Shown in pieces: positions 25,819-36,908 of a DNA stretch of 64,000 nucleotides (the first letter of the stretch is position 1; each line of letters opens with the position of its first letter). The notes beneath the pieces were generated by a model. The model did not search any database, was not told where the DNA came from, and worked only from the letters and a program-made list of their open reading frames with translations. The position numbers were made by a program, and so were the translations under genes. The stretch spans positions 992,001 through 1,056,000 of the forward strand of contig JAHLEZ010000016.1 in assembly GCA_020726505.1 (NCBI GenBank), given 5' to 3'. Origin of the DNA: Leptodontidium sp. MPI-SDFR-AT-0119 (lineage: Eukaryota > Ascomycota > Leotiomycetes > Helotiales > Leptodontidiaceae).

Positions 25819-26505
25819 ATGGTACTTTCTCCTCCCACTCGCACCTTGGCAGGTGTGACAGTGCCTGATACCCCTCTTATCACTGCTGCTCTAGAATTCG
25901 CCAAAAAGTATGAACCGGATGTCCTCTACAACCATTCTGTCCGCACATGGCTGTTGGGATGCATCATCCAACCACAGGTCCCAGCGTTTGCCAGCGTCGA
26001 CCGCGAAGTCCACGCCATATCCACACTATTCCACGATATCGGGCTCTCAGACTCAGAGGACATCATCTCCCTTGATAAGCGCTTCGAAGTAGACGGTGCA
26101 AATGCAGCTCGTGACTTTATCAAGCGCGAGGGCAAGGCTTCTGAATGGGATGTCCATCGCCTACAACTCGTGTGGGACTCCATCGCTCTCCACTCCACCG
26201 TCTCGATTGCACTGCACAAGGAAATCGAGCTACAAGTGGCAGTTGCGGGTATCTTCACCGATATCACCGGGCCTGTGGGTGACTTTGGCAAGATGGTCAG
26301 TCAAGCTCAATGGAATGGTGTTGTGAAGGAGTTTCCAAGACTTGATATGAAGACCGCAGCGGCGGAGATCCTTTGTAATGTCTGTCGAAAGAAGCCGGAG
26401 ACCACGTACGACAATTTTTTGAGGGATTATGGAGAGAAACACGTGGAGGGATACAGTGTTGTCGGGAAGAGAATTATCGATGCTCTTGAGAATGCTGCTG
26501 ATTGA
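25819..26505 (+). CDS. HD-domain protein, cyanamide hydratase-like
   Basis: Single-exon gene, 228 aa, with no signal peptide or membrane segment. The metal-binding HD pattern is present: NHSVRTWL (His39), then LFHDIG (His72-Asp73), then SIALHST (His125) and FTDITG (Asp148). This set and spacing match the small HD-superfamily proteins related to fungal cyanamide hydratase (yeast Ddi2/Ddi3), which hydrate cyanamide to urea using a metal ion. Many fungal relatives have unknown substrates, so the reaction is not proven here. The N-terminal TPLITAALEFAKKY helix before the first His is also typical, and the length (about 225-245 aa) fits. The start is the first ATG in the open frame; no intron is needed. 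The gene points toward the GMC oxidoreductase, with 274 bp between the stop codons, so the two are convergent and not co-transcribed. Confidence 0.85.
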   Translation: MVLSPPTRTLAGVTVPDTPLITAALEFAKKYEPDVLYNHSVRTWLLGCIIQPQVPAFASVDREVHAISTLFHDIGLSDSEDIISLDKRFEVDGANAARDFIKREGKASEWDVHRLQLVWDSIALHSTVSIALHKEIELQVAVAGIFTDITGPVGDFGKMVSQAQWNGVVKEFPRLDMKTAAAEILCNVCRKKPETTYDNFLRDYGEKHVEGYSVVGKRIIDALENAAD

Positions 26506-26779
26506 GTTGGAATACACTGGTTCTGTGGGGACGACTATCTTGCGAATGCTACATTAGTCACATATCTCGTAACTTACCGCTTCGAAATCTCAAATCAGCG
26601 CTAAAGGCTCCCCAAAATTGCGGTTTGAAAAATCGGAGACACATCTTTCTGTTCCATGTACACACACTACGTTCTAATTTGCAAGTGATCTATAGAGTGT
26701 CTGCTCTGGACCACGGGTCGTGCGAATGAAATTATTGCCGAGACGACCTATATCCCAACAATCAATTTCAAGTTTAGCA
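26506..26779. terminator. Shared 3' intergenic region of convergent genes
   Basis: The 274-bp gap between the stop codons of the HD gene and the GMC gene must hold the polyadenylation signals of both. I see no strict AATAAA; degenerate A-rich signals are normal in fungi. Confidence 0.4.
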
Positions 26780-28933
26780 TTAGCCTCTCCGCGTCCTCTT
26801 TCCATTTGAGTTTAGTGCCTCAACTCTCTCAACACTGTCCTCCGCCTCCAACCCCCTTTTCCCCTTCCAATTTGATGTCTTCTCTGCGAATCCATGGCCA
26901 TGCCCATGTTTCCAGTCATCTTTGATAATATCCGCTGCTTTCTCAGCAACAGCATAGACACATGTTTGAGTATTGTTCCGAATTGACATCGGAAAGATAC
27001 TCGCATCCACGACTCGCAATCCCTTGGTCCCATAAACCTGCAACTTGGGACTCACCACACCACCTAACTTTCGTGGCATCATACTACAGCTACCCAGTGG
27101 GTGATACGCACTCTGAGCTGCTCTTCGCACAAAGTCTTCAATGTTGTCCTTGTCCAGTGCGTAATATCCTGGTTTGAAACCATGACCGCCATCCTTGAGT
27201 TTCGAGGCCAGTGGTTCGGTGGTGGCGAGGTCCTGTGAGAACAGAACAACATCCTCTAGAAGTTGAATGTCGATCTCATGCTCCAAATAATGTGGGTCAA
27301 TGATTGGCTTTGCGTTTGGATCAGCAGAGGCAATGTGCACAGTCCCCCGAGAAAATGGGTGGGCATGATTGGAAATGATGGTTACGAAGGAGCCGGGGGT
27401 AGGAATTAGAGTCTGTCCCGGCGGGACTGCAATGTCGATTCCTAGTGGAAGAAAGAGAAGCTGAGCAGTGGTATCCTCATCATTCAGGATTGATGCTACT
27501 TGAAGTTTGTACTGCGCTTTCAAGCCTTCGTTCTTGCAATTATCAAGTGCAAGCTGCGATCTCTTGGCGAAAAGTTCCAGACGTTCATCTCCAATCGTAT
27601 GGCGGCGACTGATTTGCTTGTATGAGAGATCAGCGCATGATGCTATCCGCATTGATAATATGCCAGATTTTGAGGCATAAAATTTGACAAGCTCAGCGTC
27701 TGCAACACCAGGGATGACCAAATCGTTCAGCGTTGGCTCAGGAGCTGCCAGCTCATAGGACAGAGGGACCTCCGAGTGCTCTTGCATGTTCTCCCCAACG
27801 GACGGAAGATCCACGATAACCGGAATGTTATATTTGGAAAGAATGGCTGGCGAACCGACACCAGAAAGTTCCAGTATCTGGGGCGATTGATAGGTCCCTG
27901 CGCAGAGAATTACTTCACGCCTAGCGGAAACGTGATATTCTGTGCCTCGGGAGGTGAATTGAACTCCCGTAGCTGTTGGCTCTGCATTTTGATGGTGACC
28001 AGTTCCGTGGGAGAATGTGATCTTGTTCACAGTCGCTGAAGTGAGGACTGTGAGGTTGGTACGGCCGGTGTTTGGTGCAAAGAAAGCTGTGGCAGAATAA
28101 CTTCGCGTGGAATCTGCAGGATCGATAGTGGAAAGATTACTAGGAATTCAAATTAGCTGGTGCTCAGAGGCGTAATGCAGGCCACAAACGTGTATCCTCC
28201 CAGACCGCCACCGCCTTGTGGGTCTTCAGCCAAGCTCAATCCCAAGTTCTCGAAAGTGTCCAGCCACTCTTTAGCGGCCACCATTTTGGTAGTCGGAAAA
28301 CTGGTTCTGATACCCTCGCCTTGAGATTTGTGCAGGTCCTTGTCAATAACCGCGTTTGCATTGTAGAATGCTGCATTATCCTTGCTTGGTGGAGTGAAGG
28401 TCGCGAACTTCTTGTAGTATGGAGCAAGGTCGTCAAAAAACCATCCGGGATTCCCGAGAGAGCCCCAATTGTCTATGTCGGTGCGAGATGCAAATGTTGC
28501 TACCATGCCGTTTATCGCGGAGCTGCCACCAAGGACACGACCACGGGGCTGTGGCACTACGCGTGATTTGAGATGTTCCTGTCATTTATTAGAGGAGTCC
28601 TTGAAAAGATGGCAGTGCTTGTGAAAGGACTACAACCAACCTGAGGAACACTGCTGAATCCCCAGTCATAATTGGGATTAAAAGCGGCCACTTCTGTGAT
28701 GGTTTGTCAGGTATTTAGTCCTCCGGCCCGTTCAGAAAGCTTTGCCACTTACTACCGCAAACTAAAACATTTGGATCTGCCACTCTATTTTCACCTGCTT
28801 CCAGGACCCCGACTGTGACATTGGGATCTTCGCTCAAACGAGCTGCGAGAAGCAGGCCTGCGGTGCCACCCCCGACAATGAGAAAGTCATACGCCTTGCT
28901 TGCGAACTGACCTGGGCTATCTGGGAGAACCAT
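26780..28933 (-). CDS. GMC-family oxidoreductase (glucose-methanol-choline), 4 exons
   Basis: Exons are 28753-28933, 28641-28693, 28190-28578 and 26780-28139. Introns are 59, 62 and 50 nt with GTAAGT, GTTGGT and GTTTGT donors and CTGAC/CTAAT-type branch sites. The exons sum to 1983 nt, giving 660 aa. GMC enzymes use FAD to oxidise alcohols, sugars or choline. Visible signatures are the ADP-binding motif VGGGTAG (residues 20-26) with acidic VLEAGE (43-48), GMC signature 1 [14 protein letters not shown] (89-102), and signature 2 [15 protein letters not shown] (289-303). The catalytic His sits in HPLGS (His554), and Asn597 in RNNTQ takes the second active-site position. No signal peptide is seen, so it is likely intracellular; this argues against a secreted aryl-alcohol or glucose oxidase. 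The tail after about residue 615 is basic and family-atypical. The substrate cannot be told from sequence. Confidence 0.92.
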
Positions 28934-29116
28934 TTTTGCCTGATTTCTTGAACTGAAATTTATGACTAGATATTAGGCAAGTAGATCTGCCCCAAAAATA
29001 TCGGACACTGAAGAGAGAATGGATCGTTGTAAAGTCTGAGTCTGAGAGGAAAGCAAAGCAAAGCAGAGAATAAGACAACTTGCAAAAAAAAAGGCAGAGA
29101 GGTATTGCCGCCGCAA

Positions 29117-29124
29117 TATTTATA
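29117..29124 (-). promoter_or_regulatory. Possible TATA box of the GMC gene
   Basis: TATAAATA on the minus strand lies 184 bp upstream of the GMC start codon in otherwise GC-normal DNA. The position is reasonable for a fungal core promoter. The palindromic setting (ATATTTATAAATA) means it reads similarly on the other strand, so the assignment is an inference. Confidence 0.4.
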
Positions 29125-29129
29125 AATAC

Positions 29130-31019
29130 TAATACTCATTCCCACAGCTCTGTATCATCATCGGGCATGATGTTCACTTTGGGTTGCTTATACCGAGCTA
29201 GGTGTCATGAGAACGGCGAGGCCCTGAGGGTTTGTGCCAATTGGCCAATCGTAAGTTGGCCTTCTCTTGGCAAGTCAGCAATATCTCACTTAGTGTGGTA
29301 GATGTAAGCAGAGGGTTTAGACACTAGGATTGGGCAGCCAATTGTAGCAAATGAGAATGCCAGGTTCGGTCAGGCTTATGTCACCTGACCTCCGGGTTGA
29401 CATCCTGCGTCGGCTTCGGGTTATTCATTCCTTGCAGTGCTGAGTGAGCCATGATGCACGTAAAATTGAACGTGCTCAAGAGATCACCTACAATCATTAG
29501 AGGTTGTGACTTTTGTTGACAGCAAAATGAAAGCACAGAAAACTTTGTCAGCAGTTTATGCTCAGATGTCAAAGCTGGTAGGGAATCTTGACATGGTTTC
29601 CACGCCGAGCTTTTGAGTTCATCTGACACGAGGAGTAGGGACAACTCTATTACCCGGGCTGAGAAAGACAAGGGTTTCATCGCCCGACTCTGGCATGACC
29701 TAACCTTAGCATGGTTGCTGAAATAATCGTCCTTGGTGATGACTGCACCGATGGTGTTGTCAAATCTATGCTCGAAAGTGCTTCTTTCTGTTTCCGGAAC
29801 TTCGGGTTTTGGGCATATACTTATAAACGGTTTGCGAGAGTCCTTAGAGTTTGACCATTATGAGTCAATCATTTTTCATCTGTCATTTAACATGATATCT
29901 TTAGAGACACCTTTTAGCTTGAACCTGCGCCAGATAAGTCTCATTCATATCTACGGACAAGTTGATGCGGGCCAAAACCATCCAAGAGCAGTTCTGCGTT
30001 CCTGAATTTCAAATTTATAACTTGCCAAAGAACCACAAATTTGTTACTTATCACGTCGCATATCAGTAGGCTTCCTCTTGAGTGAATTCTTTTTCACTTC
30101 TTAATTTTGGTAATTTTTTCCCTCCAACGGCGGTCTGGGAATTTTCGTCCCCCATCTGGCTTACACTTGGCTGGGTTTTCACAATTGTGCACATGTGGCG
30201 TGTAATACATTAAGTATATTTTATTTGAGAAGCAGTCGTGATCTTGGCAGAAACAATCAGTCGTGATGTGACGGTTAGTGGGTGTCTGGCTACAAAAAAA
30301 AATGAAGACAGGCTAAGTTAAAACTTGCTATCAACACAGCCTTATGCAAAGCCTAGGCGATGAACGATACGAGGCTTGCCGATGGGAGATACTTGAGCCA
30401 CTCCCAAGTCAGTGTGGTAGAAAAGTACCTACCTTACAGTGAAGAAAATCGGCATGTCGCTCATTAGCTGTCAGTAGTGTCTACGCTACGCAACCCCCTC
30501 CTCTCTCGGTTAAGCCCGCTGATTATTCATGGCCCTCCGATTCCACTAACCCCATGGAAATAATTGTCTCTGTCCCCTCATCAGTATGGATTGCGGCAAC
30601 TTGGAATAATTACCGCAGTGCATGAATCCTTGTTAATGAACTTACCCTTGACCAGCTGAGGCACCTCCCAGAACGATCTGGAATCTAGCCTGCTCTGGGA
30701 CGACCACTGTTCCTACGAGAACCAGATCCTAACATCCAACTCAACGCTATTGCAGCTTTGCCACGATATCTGCGTAAGCGTCCTATATTTGCTCGAATTT
30801 AATCCTGATGTCGGCGGGGTCGCGGAGCATGTACCGAATCCGTGAACGGCAATCTGCTGATTTGACCGTAGTATACTGCTGATGTTACTGGCATAGTGTC
30901 AAATGTGGTGCGAAAGTCCCACGTAATGCATGGTACGCTCTCCGAGACCCTGAAAATTTGGCCTCTAGTGGGCCTGGATACTTGGTAAGAGGATGAAAGT
31001 AGAGGTGATAAATGATATA
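29130..31019. other. Intergenic; no supported gene
   Basis: Composition is ordinary to slightly AT-rich. Open frames at 29381-29680 (-) and 29733-30005 (+) lack domains, overlap no plausible splice partners, and are not convincing. The stretch to 31019 leads into the TIR element. Confidence 0.4.
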
Positions 31020-32325
31020 AGCCCCCCCTGGTTTCCGGCCACCTCGCTTAACTCACCGCTATTTACACCCTCCTACTTTAATAATTAATAACTCTTTATT
31101 CCTTAATTAATTCTTCTGAAATTCAGAATTTGCATTCTTGTCATAATAAATCCTTAATACACCGAGTACGACATTAGCTATATACTTAGAGAAGTAAAGA
31201 ATAAAAAGTCCTTACGAAAGGCTGCCTTAAAGTAAGGAGTTCTTAAGTTTACACTACAAGGCCGATAATTGACTTCCGAATCACACCAGGAAAACACTAG
31301 TTATCTTCAAAAGCTTCTTATAATAATTGAAGATTTATTAGCTGAATAAGTTCTTAATCAGGAGGCCCTTAGTCGTGGCGTTACTTATACGTAGATTAAG
31401 GTTTTTAGAGAACGACTTTTAGCTCTTTAAAAGGACAATTTACTACTCTGAAAGAAGTAAATATACCGGTTTTTAACACGTTATCTTATTTTTAAGACTA
31501 AAAGGCAACTTAACGTCGATTCAGTACATGTGAATTGCGTTATAACTGAGGTTATTTAACTATTATTTTTAAAACCTAGAGATCCTAGTAATTAAAGTAA
31601 TTCCAGCTACGCAACGATAAAATATAAACGAAACTAGTATTATAAAAGGTTATAAAGCTAATAAATATATTATAAGGCATACTGAACGAGTAAGAGTTCA
31701 ATGGAAACAGCTTAGTTCACGTGCCTAGACCTCGTTATTAGCTATAAGAGCGTTAACTGAATCTCTTATAATTTACAAGAGCAAAACTGTTTAATAATAA
31801 TAGTTTCTAGCTTAATTAAACTTATTTAAGTCTTAGCACTTCACTATAACAGAGAAAAAATAGATAACTAATACTACTGCTTTTAAATAACTTAAGAAAA
31901 TATTCATTCCGCAAACCGAATCACGTGATTATTCAGCTCGATTACTTATTCTAAATAATTACAATAGTTATAAGATTACTGAATTCTTATAAAAGCGCCA
32001 TAAGTATAATATATACCTACTGTTTTTACCTGTATATACGTTACACGTCTTACAACTTTTGAATTTGTCGATTTTCTCTTTATTAAAAGCTGCCCACCGA
32101 AAAGAGCTATATATATTAAGTTCTTTAATCGATTCAATATTAATTAGAAATGGCAGCTTTCTCTTATATTATTAGAAAGCACGCAAAGCTAGTATTACAC
32201 CTAGTAATATTAAGGCTGGTTAGAAAGCTAGTAGGTTATAGCCAGTCTCCGCTGCCAACCCTTTAATAAGTCAATTATATAAGAATACTAGCCATATACG
32301 AGCCTAATAACCGATGCGAGCCTTT

Positions 32326-32597
32326 GATACAAAAGCTAGTAACTTGATACAAAGCTAATAGCCGATGCGAGCCTCTGATACAAAGCTAGTAACTTGATAC
32401 AAAGCTAATAACCGATGCGAGCCTCTGATACAAAGCTAGTAACTTGATACAAAGCTAGTAACTTGATACAAAGCTAGTAACTTGATACAAAGCTAGTAAC
32501 TTGATACAAAGCTAGTAACTTGATACAAAGCTAGTAACTTGATACAAAGCTAGTAACTTGATACAAAGCTAGTAACTTGATACAAAGCTAATAACCG
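32326..32597. repeat. Minisatellite, 19-bp unit with 31-bp variant spacing
   Basis: The unit GATACAAAGCTAGTAACTT is repeated. Unit starts at 32427, 32446, 32465, 32484, 32503, 32522, 32541, 32560 and 32579 keep an exact 19-bp period. To the left, starts at 32326, 32346, 32377, 32396 and 32427 show spacing 20, 31, 19, 31, where the longer intervals include AATARCCGATGCGAGCCTCT. The copies are nearly identical although the surrounding element is heavily mutated, so the expansion is recent or homogenised. Confidence 0.95.
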
Positions 32598-32889
32598 ATG
32601 CGAGAGCTTGGTATTTGGTACTCAAAGTAGTTATATAGACCTAGAAATGCCCCCTCAATAGAATCATCATTCACACCATCATTCTCTATTTCACAAATTA
32701 TTACTAAGAAATAATAATAAACTAATCGAACCAACTTCTTAAACGATACTTACTTTACTTTCAAGCTTTTAAAAACACCTTTACCCTTCTCTACTTTAAA
32801 AAGCCGAAGAGATCTTCACTTAAGATTACGTACTTCAACGAATTCATTACATAACCAACTTTTAACTTAACGTGTACTTTTTAAGAAAA

Positions 32890-33150
32890 TTATTAAAGAG
32901 TTTAACTAGAAGGATTTTGATTTAAAGCAAGCTAATATACGGATTTAAGAGCTAAAAGCTAAATTAAAGCAGTTAAAGCTAAAGAAACGTAAGAAGGTTT
33001 AGATAAGTTTTAATTCTAAGTTTATTATAACACGTGCTATTTAAGAAGCTCAAATTACAGCTGGAGATCGTGAAATTAAAGCCATAGAATTAGAATTAGA
33101 AAAAGATTCAGATTCTACGGAATCATTTATAGAAGTTAATGTAGCGTAGA
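32890..33150 (+). pseudogene. Pogo/Fot1-like transposase C-terminal remnant
   Basis: A plus-strand frame with a few stops shows a lysine-rich helix (ELKAKLKQLKLKKRKKV), then ISFNSKFIITRAI, then AQITAGDREIKAIELELE and an acidic, serine-rich end. This is the layout of the non-catalytic C-terminal tail of Fot1/pogo (DDE_1) transposases. The upstream catalytic region is too degraded for me to read, and may be interrupted by further sequence around 32160-32880. Confidence 0.5.
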
Positions 33151-33231
33151 GTTATCAAGTAAAGAATAGAAGATACTGAAATTAAGCGAGGTGGCCGGAA
33201 ACCAGGGGTGGCCGGAAAGGGGGGGGACTTA

Positions 33232-35549
33232 TGTAATAATCTTTTATCGTTAGTATGCTCGTTCGTTATTACATCTTGTCGAAACGATGGGTTATTTTAG
33301 CTTGTATCTTACCGGAACTAAGGAAAGCAACAAGGGAATTAAGATATATAACGGCAGAGTCATATCGATAAGGACTTCTAAGACTTTAGGAGCGTATAGG
33401 TCCCACAGTCTTATTAACGTCGAAATGATCCGGTTAAAGTAAGGAGAATACTCCCGAAGGTAGGCTCCAAAATTCTTGGAACATCTTGAAGTGTTAAAAA
33501 CTACGGATCTAATGATGTGTTAAAAAAAGAAACAGCTAAACTGATAGCTTCGTGGGATTTAGTAGCCATGCTTTAGATAGGGGGCGAGGTTGGGTTCATG
33601 TCGTGCGCGGCAGCCAGACAAGCAGACTACGAAAAGGCCAGGAAACTAAATACCCGGAACTTTCAGAAAATAAAAGGAATATACTATATATAAAGCAAAG
33701 CATTTCAGCCGGGTAAATTGCTAGCCCGCTAACCCTTTCTCGCTACTACTGAGTATACAACTCGGAGGTCCATAACACTTACTATAAAAACACAGCTCAA
33801 AGCGAACTTCTTATAAGCTCCAGAGGCAGTATCAGTGGAGATTATAAGACTGTATTACAAGAATTATTATAAATACATCGAGCTACAACTACTAGCGCTG
33901 ATTAATTCTCTCTTTTTTTTATTTTTAGCAATCTTATATTCTTTTCTCGACTACTCTCGAGAAAGAGCTTTCCTGATCTTGCAATTCCAGAGACTCTGTC
34001 CATTTTATAGATCTAACTTAATCCTACGGTAGGATTCAGACAATCCTGCTAGCTTAGCGTTAAATTTACTTATTTTCTACTGTAATAACGCTGCTTTTCT
34101 TATGCTGTCTGCTACTCTTATAATAACGTGCTTCACATTCGCCGTGTTTCTCTTCACTTATATATTCTGGTATAAGAACTCCTTCTACTCTACTCACATA
34201 TATTTCATTATATTAAATACTTTAATTCACCGCTTGTTTAAGCTAGTTGATTTCTGAATGTCTCTGGGTTGCGGGACGACTGCAGTGGATTACGGATGTC
34301 ATGGGGATTCGACAGGGGAGAAGAATAGGATCATGATTGTCGATATTGGCGGTTGGCGTGGTGAAAGCGTCGAGGCCTGGATCATCTGGCTGAGATAATA
34401 TTCGGATCCCCATCTTGTGCGAAACAGACCAAAGGCTCTTCAGGTGGTAAGATAATCGCAGTCTCAATCTGCTCCGGTCAGTCCGAGGAGTCGCACTCGT
34501 GTAAGTAAACTTTGTACCTCTGGTGCAATTGCTCGGAGCTTCGAAATTCGGTTTTTGTAATACAATGTCTGAAGTGACAAAGGTGCGAGGAAGATGAGTT
34601 GAGTAAATTTTCTGGAATGACAGGGAATACTCCACCTCTTATACATCCACAAACCCCGATCTTGCACTTTTGCAACCTCAAAACTTGCTTCGCACCCAGA
34701 AAGCCTAACAAACCAGACCACAGTCTCGTCCATGACGTTGGGAATGTCGCATAAATCATGCGTTCATCTCATTAGAGCTGTTTGACCATATTAGGATGAG
34801 GCTGAACCTGAAACGAGGCTGGAGCGCGTAAACAGGGAGGATGAAAGGGGGTCCAGTTGGAACATGTTGCCGAGATATCCTGCTGACCGGGTAAATTAGG
34901 TGAGACTTTTGGATTATGCGATTTTAAGTTCCAATGCCACTCATATACTATACAGGCTCCCGGCGGAGGTTAGAAGGGGGAGTTTGGGTGATCACGTGCT
35001 ACATGGCTTGAGCCACCAACACGGCAGGGGGTGAGATCGTACAGAGCAGTGGCAGCGAAGCAGTAGCCGATTGCTAGAGTCAGTAGGTTAGGAGTTGATA
35101 TTGGTGTGTTTCGCTGGGATTCTTTTAAGTCATCGTTCGAGTCTGCCTCGCTTATTGTCGAATACTCCCTTCGGACAATTAGGACGCATGCTTGTATAGG
35201 TACTTCACAATACATCTCATATATAAGAACCAAATTCAGCCACCCGCTAACCAGGGTTGTTTGATAGGGGAAAAAATCAACAATGTTTCGATCCATTGAA
35301 GCGGACTATGTGTAGTTACGGATTGACAAGTATGGGCGGACCGCTGAAAGATGCTAGATGGACGAAGCTATAACTGCATCGGTGCCAATAGGACAACTTC
35401 ACAATGACTCAAGACCAAGTAGTTATGTTTTAAAGATTTTTATTCAAGAGTACTCTCTACATCACATTCACCACCAAAGAAATCTAAAGCAGAAAACGCC
35501 ATCTCACTGTCCCCGCTAAATTTCAAAACAAAATGAAATATGAGAGCCC
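33232..35549. other. Intergenic; no gene with solid support
   Basis: 33240-34230 is AT-leaning without a recognisable frame. At 34464-34733 (-) and 34970-35296 (-) there are ATG-started frames of 89 and 108 codons in normal-composition DNA. The second has a hydrophobic central stretch (LLTLAIGYCFAATALY). Neither has a domain or a clear splice partner, so I do not call them genes. Stop-to-gene spacing would allow regulatory DNA for neighbours. Confidence 0.4.
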
Positions 35550-36065
35550 TCAAGCAACTAGCCTCAAATGCACATTCTTCAGATGCCTCTTCAAATTATC
35601 CTTCCGCTTGAACCCCTTAACCGCATACTCACATCCGCGCTCGGGACAAACATAACGGGGAGCGGACATGCCGTTATGAACGTCCATGTGTCGCTGTAGA
35701 TCCCGCCTTGTGGCAAGGCTTTTGTGACAGTCGCGGAAGGAACATTTGTAGGGTTTTGTGTGCTGGTTTGTGTGCCGACTGATGCGGTTGTTAGAATGGT
35801 GTCAGAACGGGAGAACGTGGGCTGTGACTTACTTCAAGAGACCTCTCTTGGCGAAGCTTTGGCCACAAACACGGCAAGGGGAAAGCTCAGTTGACGGGGA
35901 TGAAAGGCTGGTTCGAGAACTAATTGCTGAGGGGGAGGAGTTCGATGTGGATGGATCGGTCCAGGATGGGGTCGGAGACGCATCCATGAAGTCCGGAAGC
36001 AGTTGCTGCTCTAGATTGTTGACGTAGGGGGGCCAGACGAACTGCTCGGGGGGGCTAAGTGGCAT
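35550..36065 (-). CDS. Small C2H2 zinc-finger protein (three fingers), 2 exons
   Basis: Exons are 35833-36065 and 35550-35778; the 54-nt intron has a GTAAGT donor, a TCTAAC branch and a CAG acceptor. The product is 153 aa. Residues 30-62 are Ser/Pro/Thr-rich and likely disordered. Three C2H2 fingers follow: Cys64/Cys67/His80/His84, Cys90/Cys95/His108/His112 and Cys122/Cys127/His143/His148. The last has a long 15-residue loop. Such proteins are usually nuclear DNA-binding regulators; the target is unknown. I chose the ATG at 36065. An upstream in-frame ATG at 36113 is followed two codons later by TAG, so the longer form is not open. It lies directly beside the AT-rich block that starts near 36130, and the TAG looks like a CAG hit by RIP. 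The gene could therefore be N-terminally shortened. Confidence 0.82.
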
Positions 36066-36113
36066 TGGAGCTGGCCAAAGGCCCAATGGCTGTGGATACG
36101 TAGCCTAGGTCAT

Positions 36114-36652
36114 GTCGAGGTCTGGCACCGGTGGTCCAATCCATCCAGCATATAGTATTTATAGTAGGCGAGGTCGAGCGCTCTTATAAGTATTAGTACA
36201 GGCACTATTTTTAGTTAACACACTATTTCCTTATTAAACTATCTTTAAAGAGTATATTTACTTTTAGGTTGTTTATTTAATTTAATATAGTCTTCTCAGA
36301 AATGTTAGTTTTTAAGTTATATTAAACGAATTTAGGAGATCGGAAAAGTAATATACGTATAGTAATTATATATGTGTTAACTAAAAAAGACTCTAAACCT
36401 TTAAAGGAGGCGACATATATATATTTATTATATTATATAATATTAGGGGTTCTTATTATTACTAGTTCTCGCTTAGCCTCGCTACTACGCCTTACTATAT
36501 TCGGGCCCCTTTCGGGCCACTTTCGGGACACTATTAGATCGAGATTAAATAATATTAGATACTCTGTTATTTTATTTATTATTTCTTATATATTATTAGT
36601 TATTTACTTTTACGTATGTTAGAAATAGTTTTTCTAAAAGAAGTTTTGCCTA
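36114..36652. repeat. AT-rich RIP-affected block
   Basis: Sharp composition change at about 36130. The sequence is rich in TA steps and has no recognisable frame. A triple GGGCC/GGGAC motif at 36500-36530 (TTTCGGGCCACTTTCGGGACA) stands out from the AT background. Confidence 0.5.
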
Positions 36653-36908
36653 TATTAGTCCACAAGTCCTTATATAAACATACTTTAGTCTAGAAAAGGG
36701 GGTGCGAGTCAAAGTCAGGGGTTAGAGCTTAGCCGGGCTGGTTTCAGTGGAGATTCAGTGGGGTTTCGTAGTATATAGTTTAGCCCTCCTCGCGCTCTCT
36801 TAGAGAATACATAGATTTTGAACTATATATTTATTACTCTGTCGCCATACTCGCATTAAAATATATTCACACATGCGGCGTGGTACATAAACCGGTACTA
36901 CACCGACA
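36653..36908 (-). mobile_element. Second solo LTR of the 4435 family
   Basis: On the minus strand it starts TGTCGGTGTAGTACC and has the same 256-bp length as the copy at 4435-4690. The flanks do not show a clean 5-bp duplication (GCCTA versus ATCTT), so it may have lost one flank, mutated, or belong to a deleted full element. The terminal CCAACA of the other copy is CTAATA here, a RIP-type change. Confidence 0.75.

Larger units (their letters stand above)
31020..33229 (+). mobile_element. TIR DNA transposon (pogo/Fot1-like), TA target site
   Basis: The left end reads AGCCCCCCCTGGTTTCCGG and the right end is its inverted counterpart, with TA on both flanks (31018-31019 and 33230-33231). The shared inner TIR part is GGTTTCCGGCCACCTCGC. 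The right end carries an extra 14-bp TTTCCGGCCACCCC-type duplication. The interior is AT-rich and RIP-damaged. The plus-strand stretch 32890-33150 reads like the C-terminal tail of Fot1/pogo transposases. A 19-bp minisatellite lies at 32326-32597. Confidence 0.7.

Noticed and set aside
29381..30005. Open frames of 99 and 90 codons downstream of nothing
   Set aside because: No recognisable motif, and no splice sites that extend them into a larger product.
32326..32597. Regular short repeats that could suggest a CRISPR array
   Set aside because: The units are head-to-tail without unique spacers, and the genome is eukaryotic; it is a minisatellite.
34464..35296. Two ATG-started minus-strand frames of 89 and 108 codons
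   Set aside because: Possible small genes, but no domain, no clear promoter or intron structure; left as uncertain intergenic.
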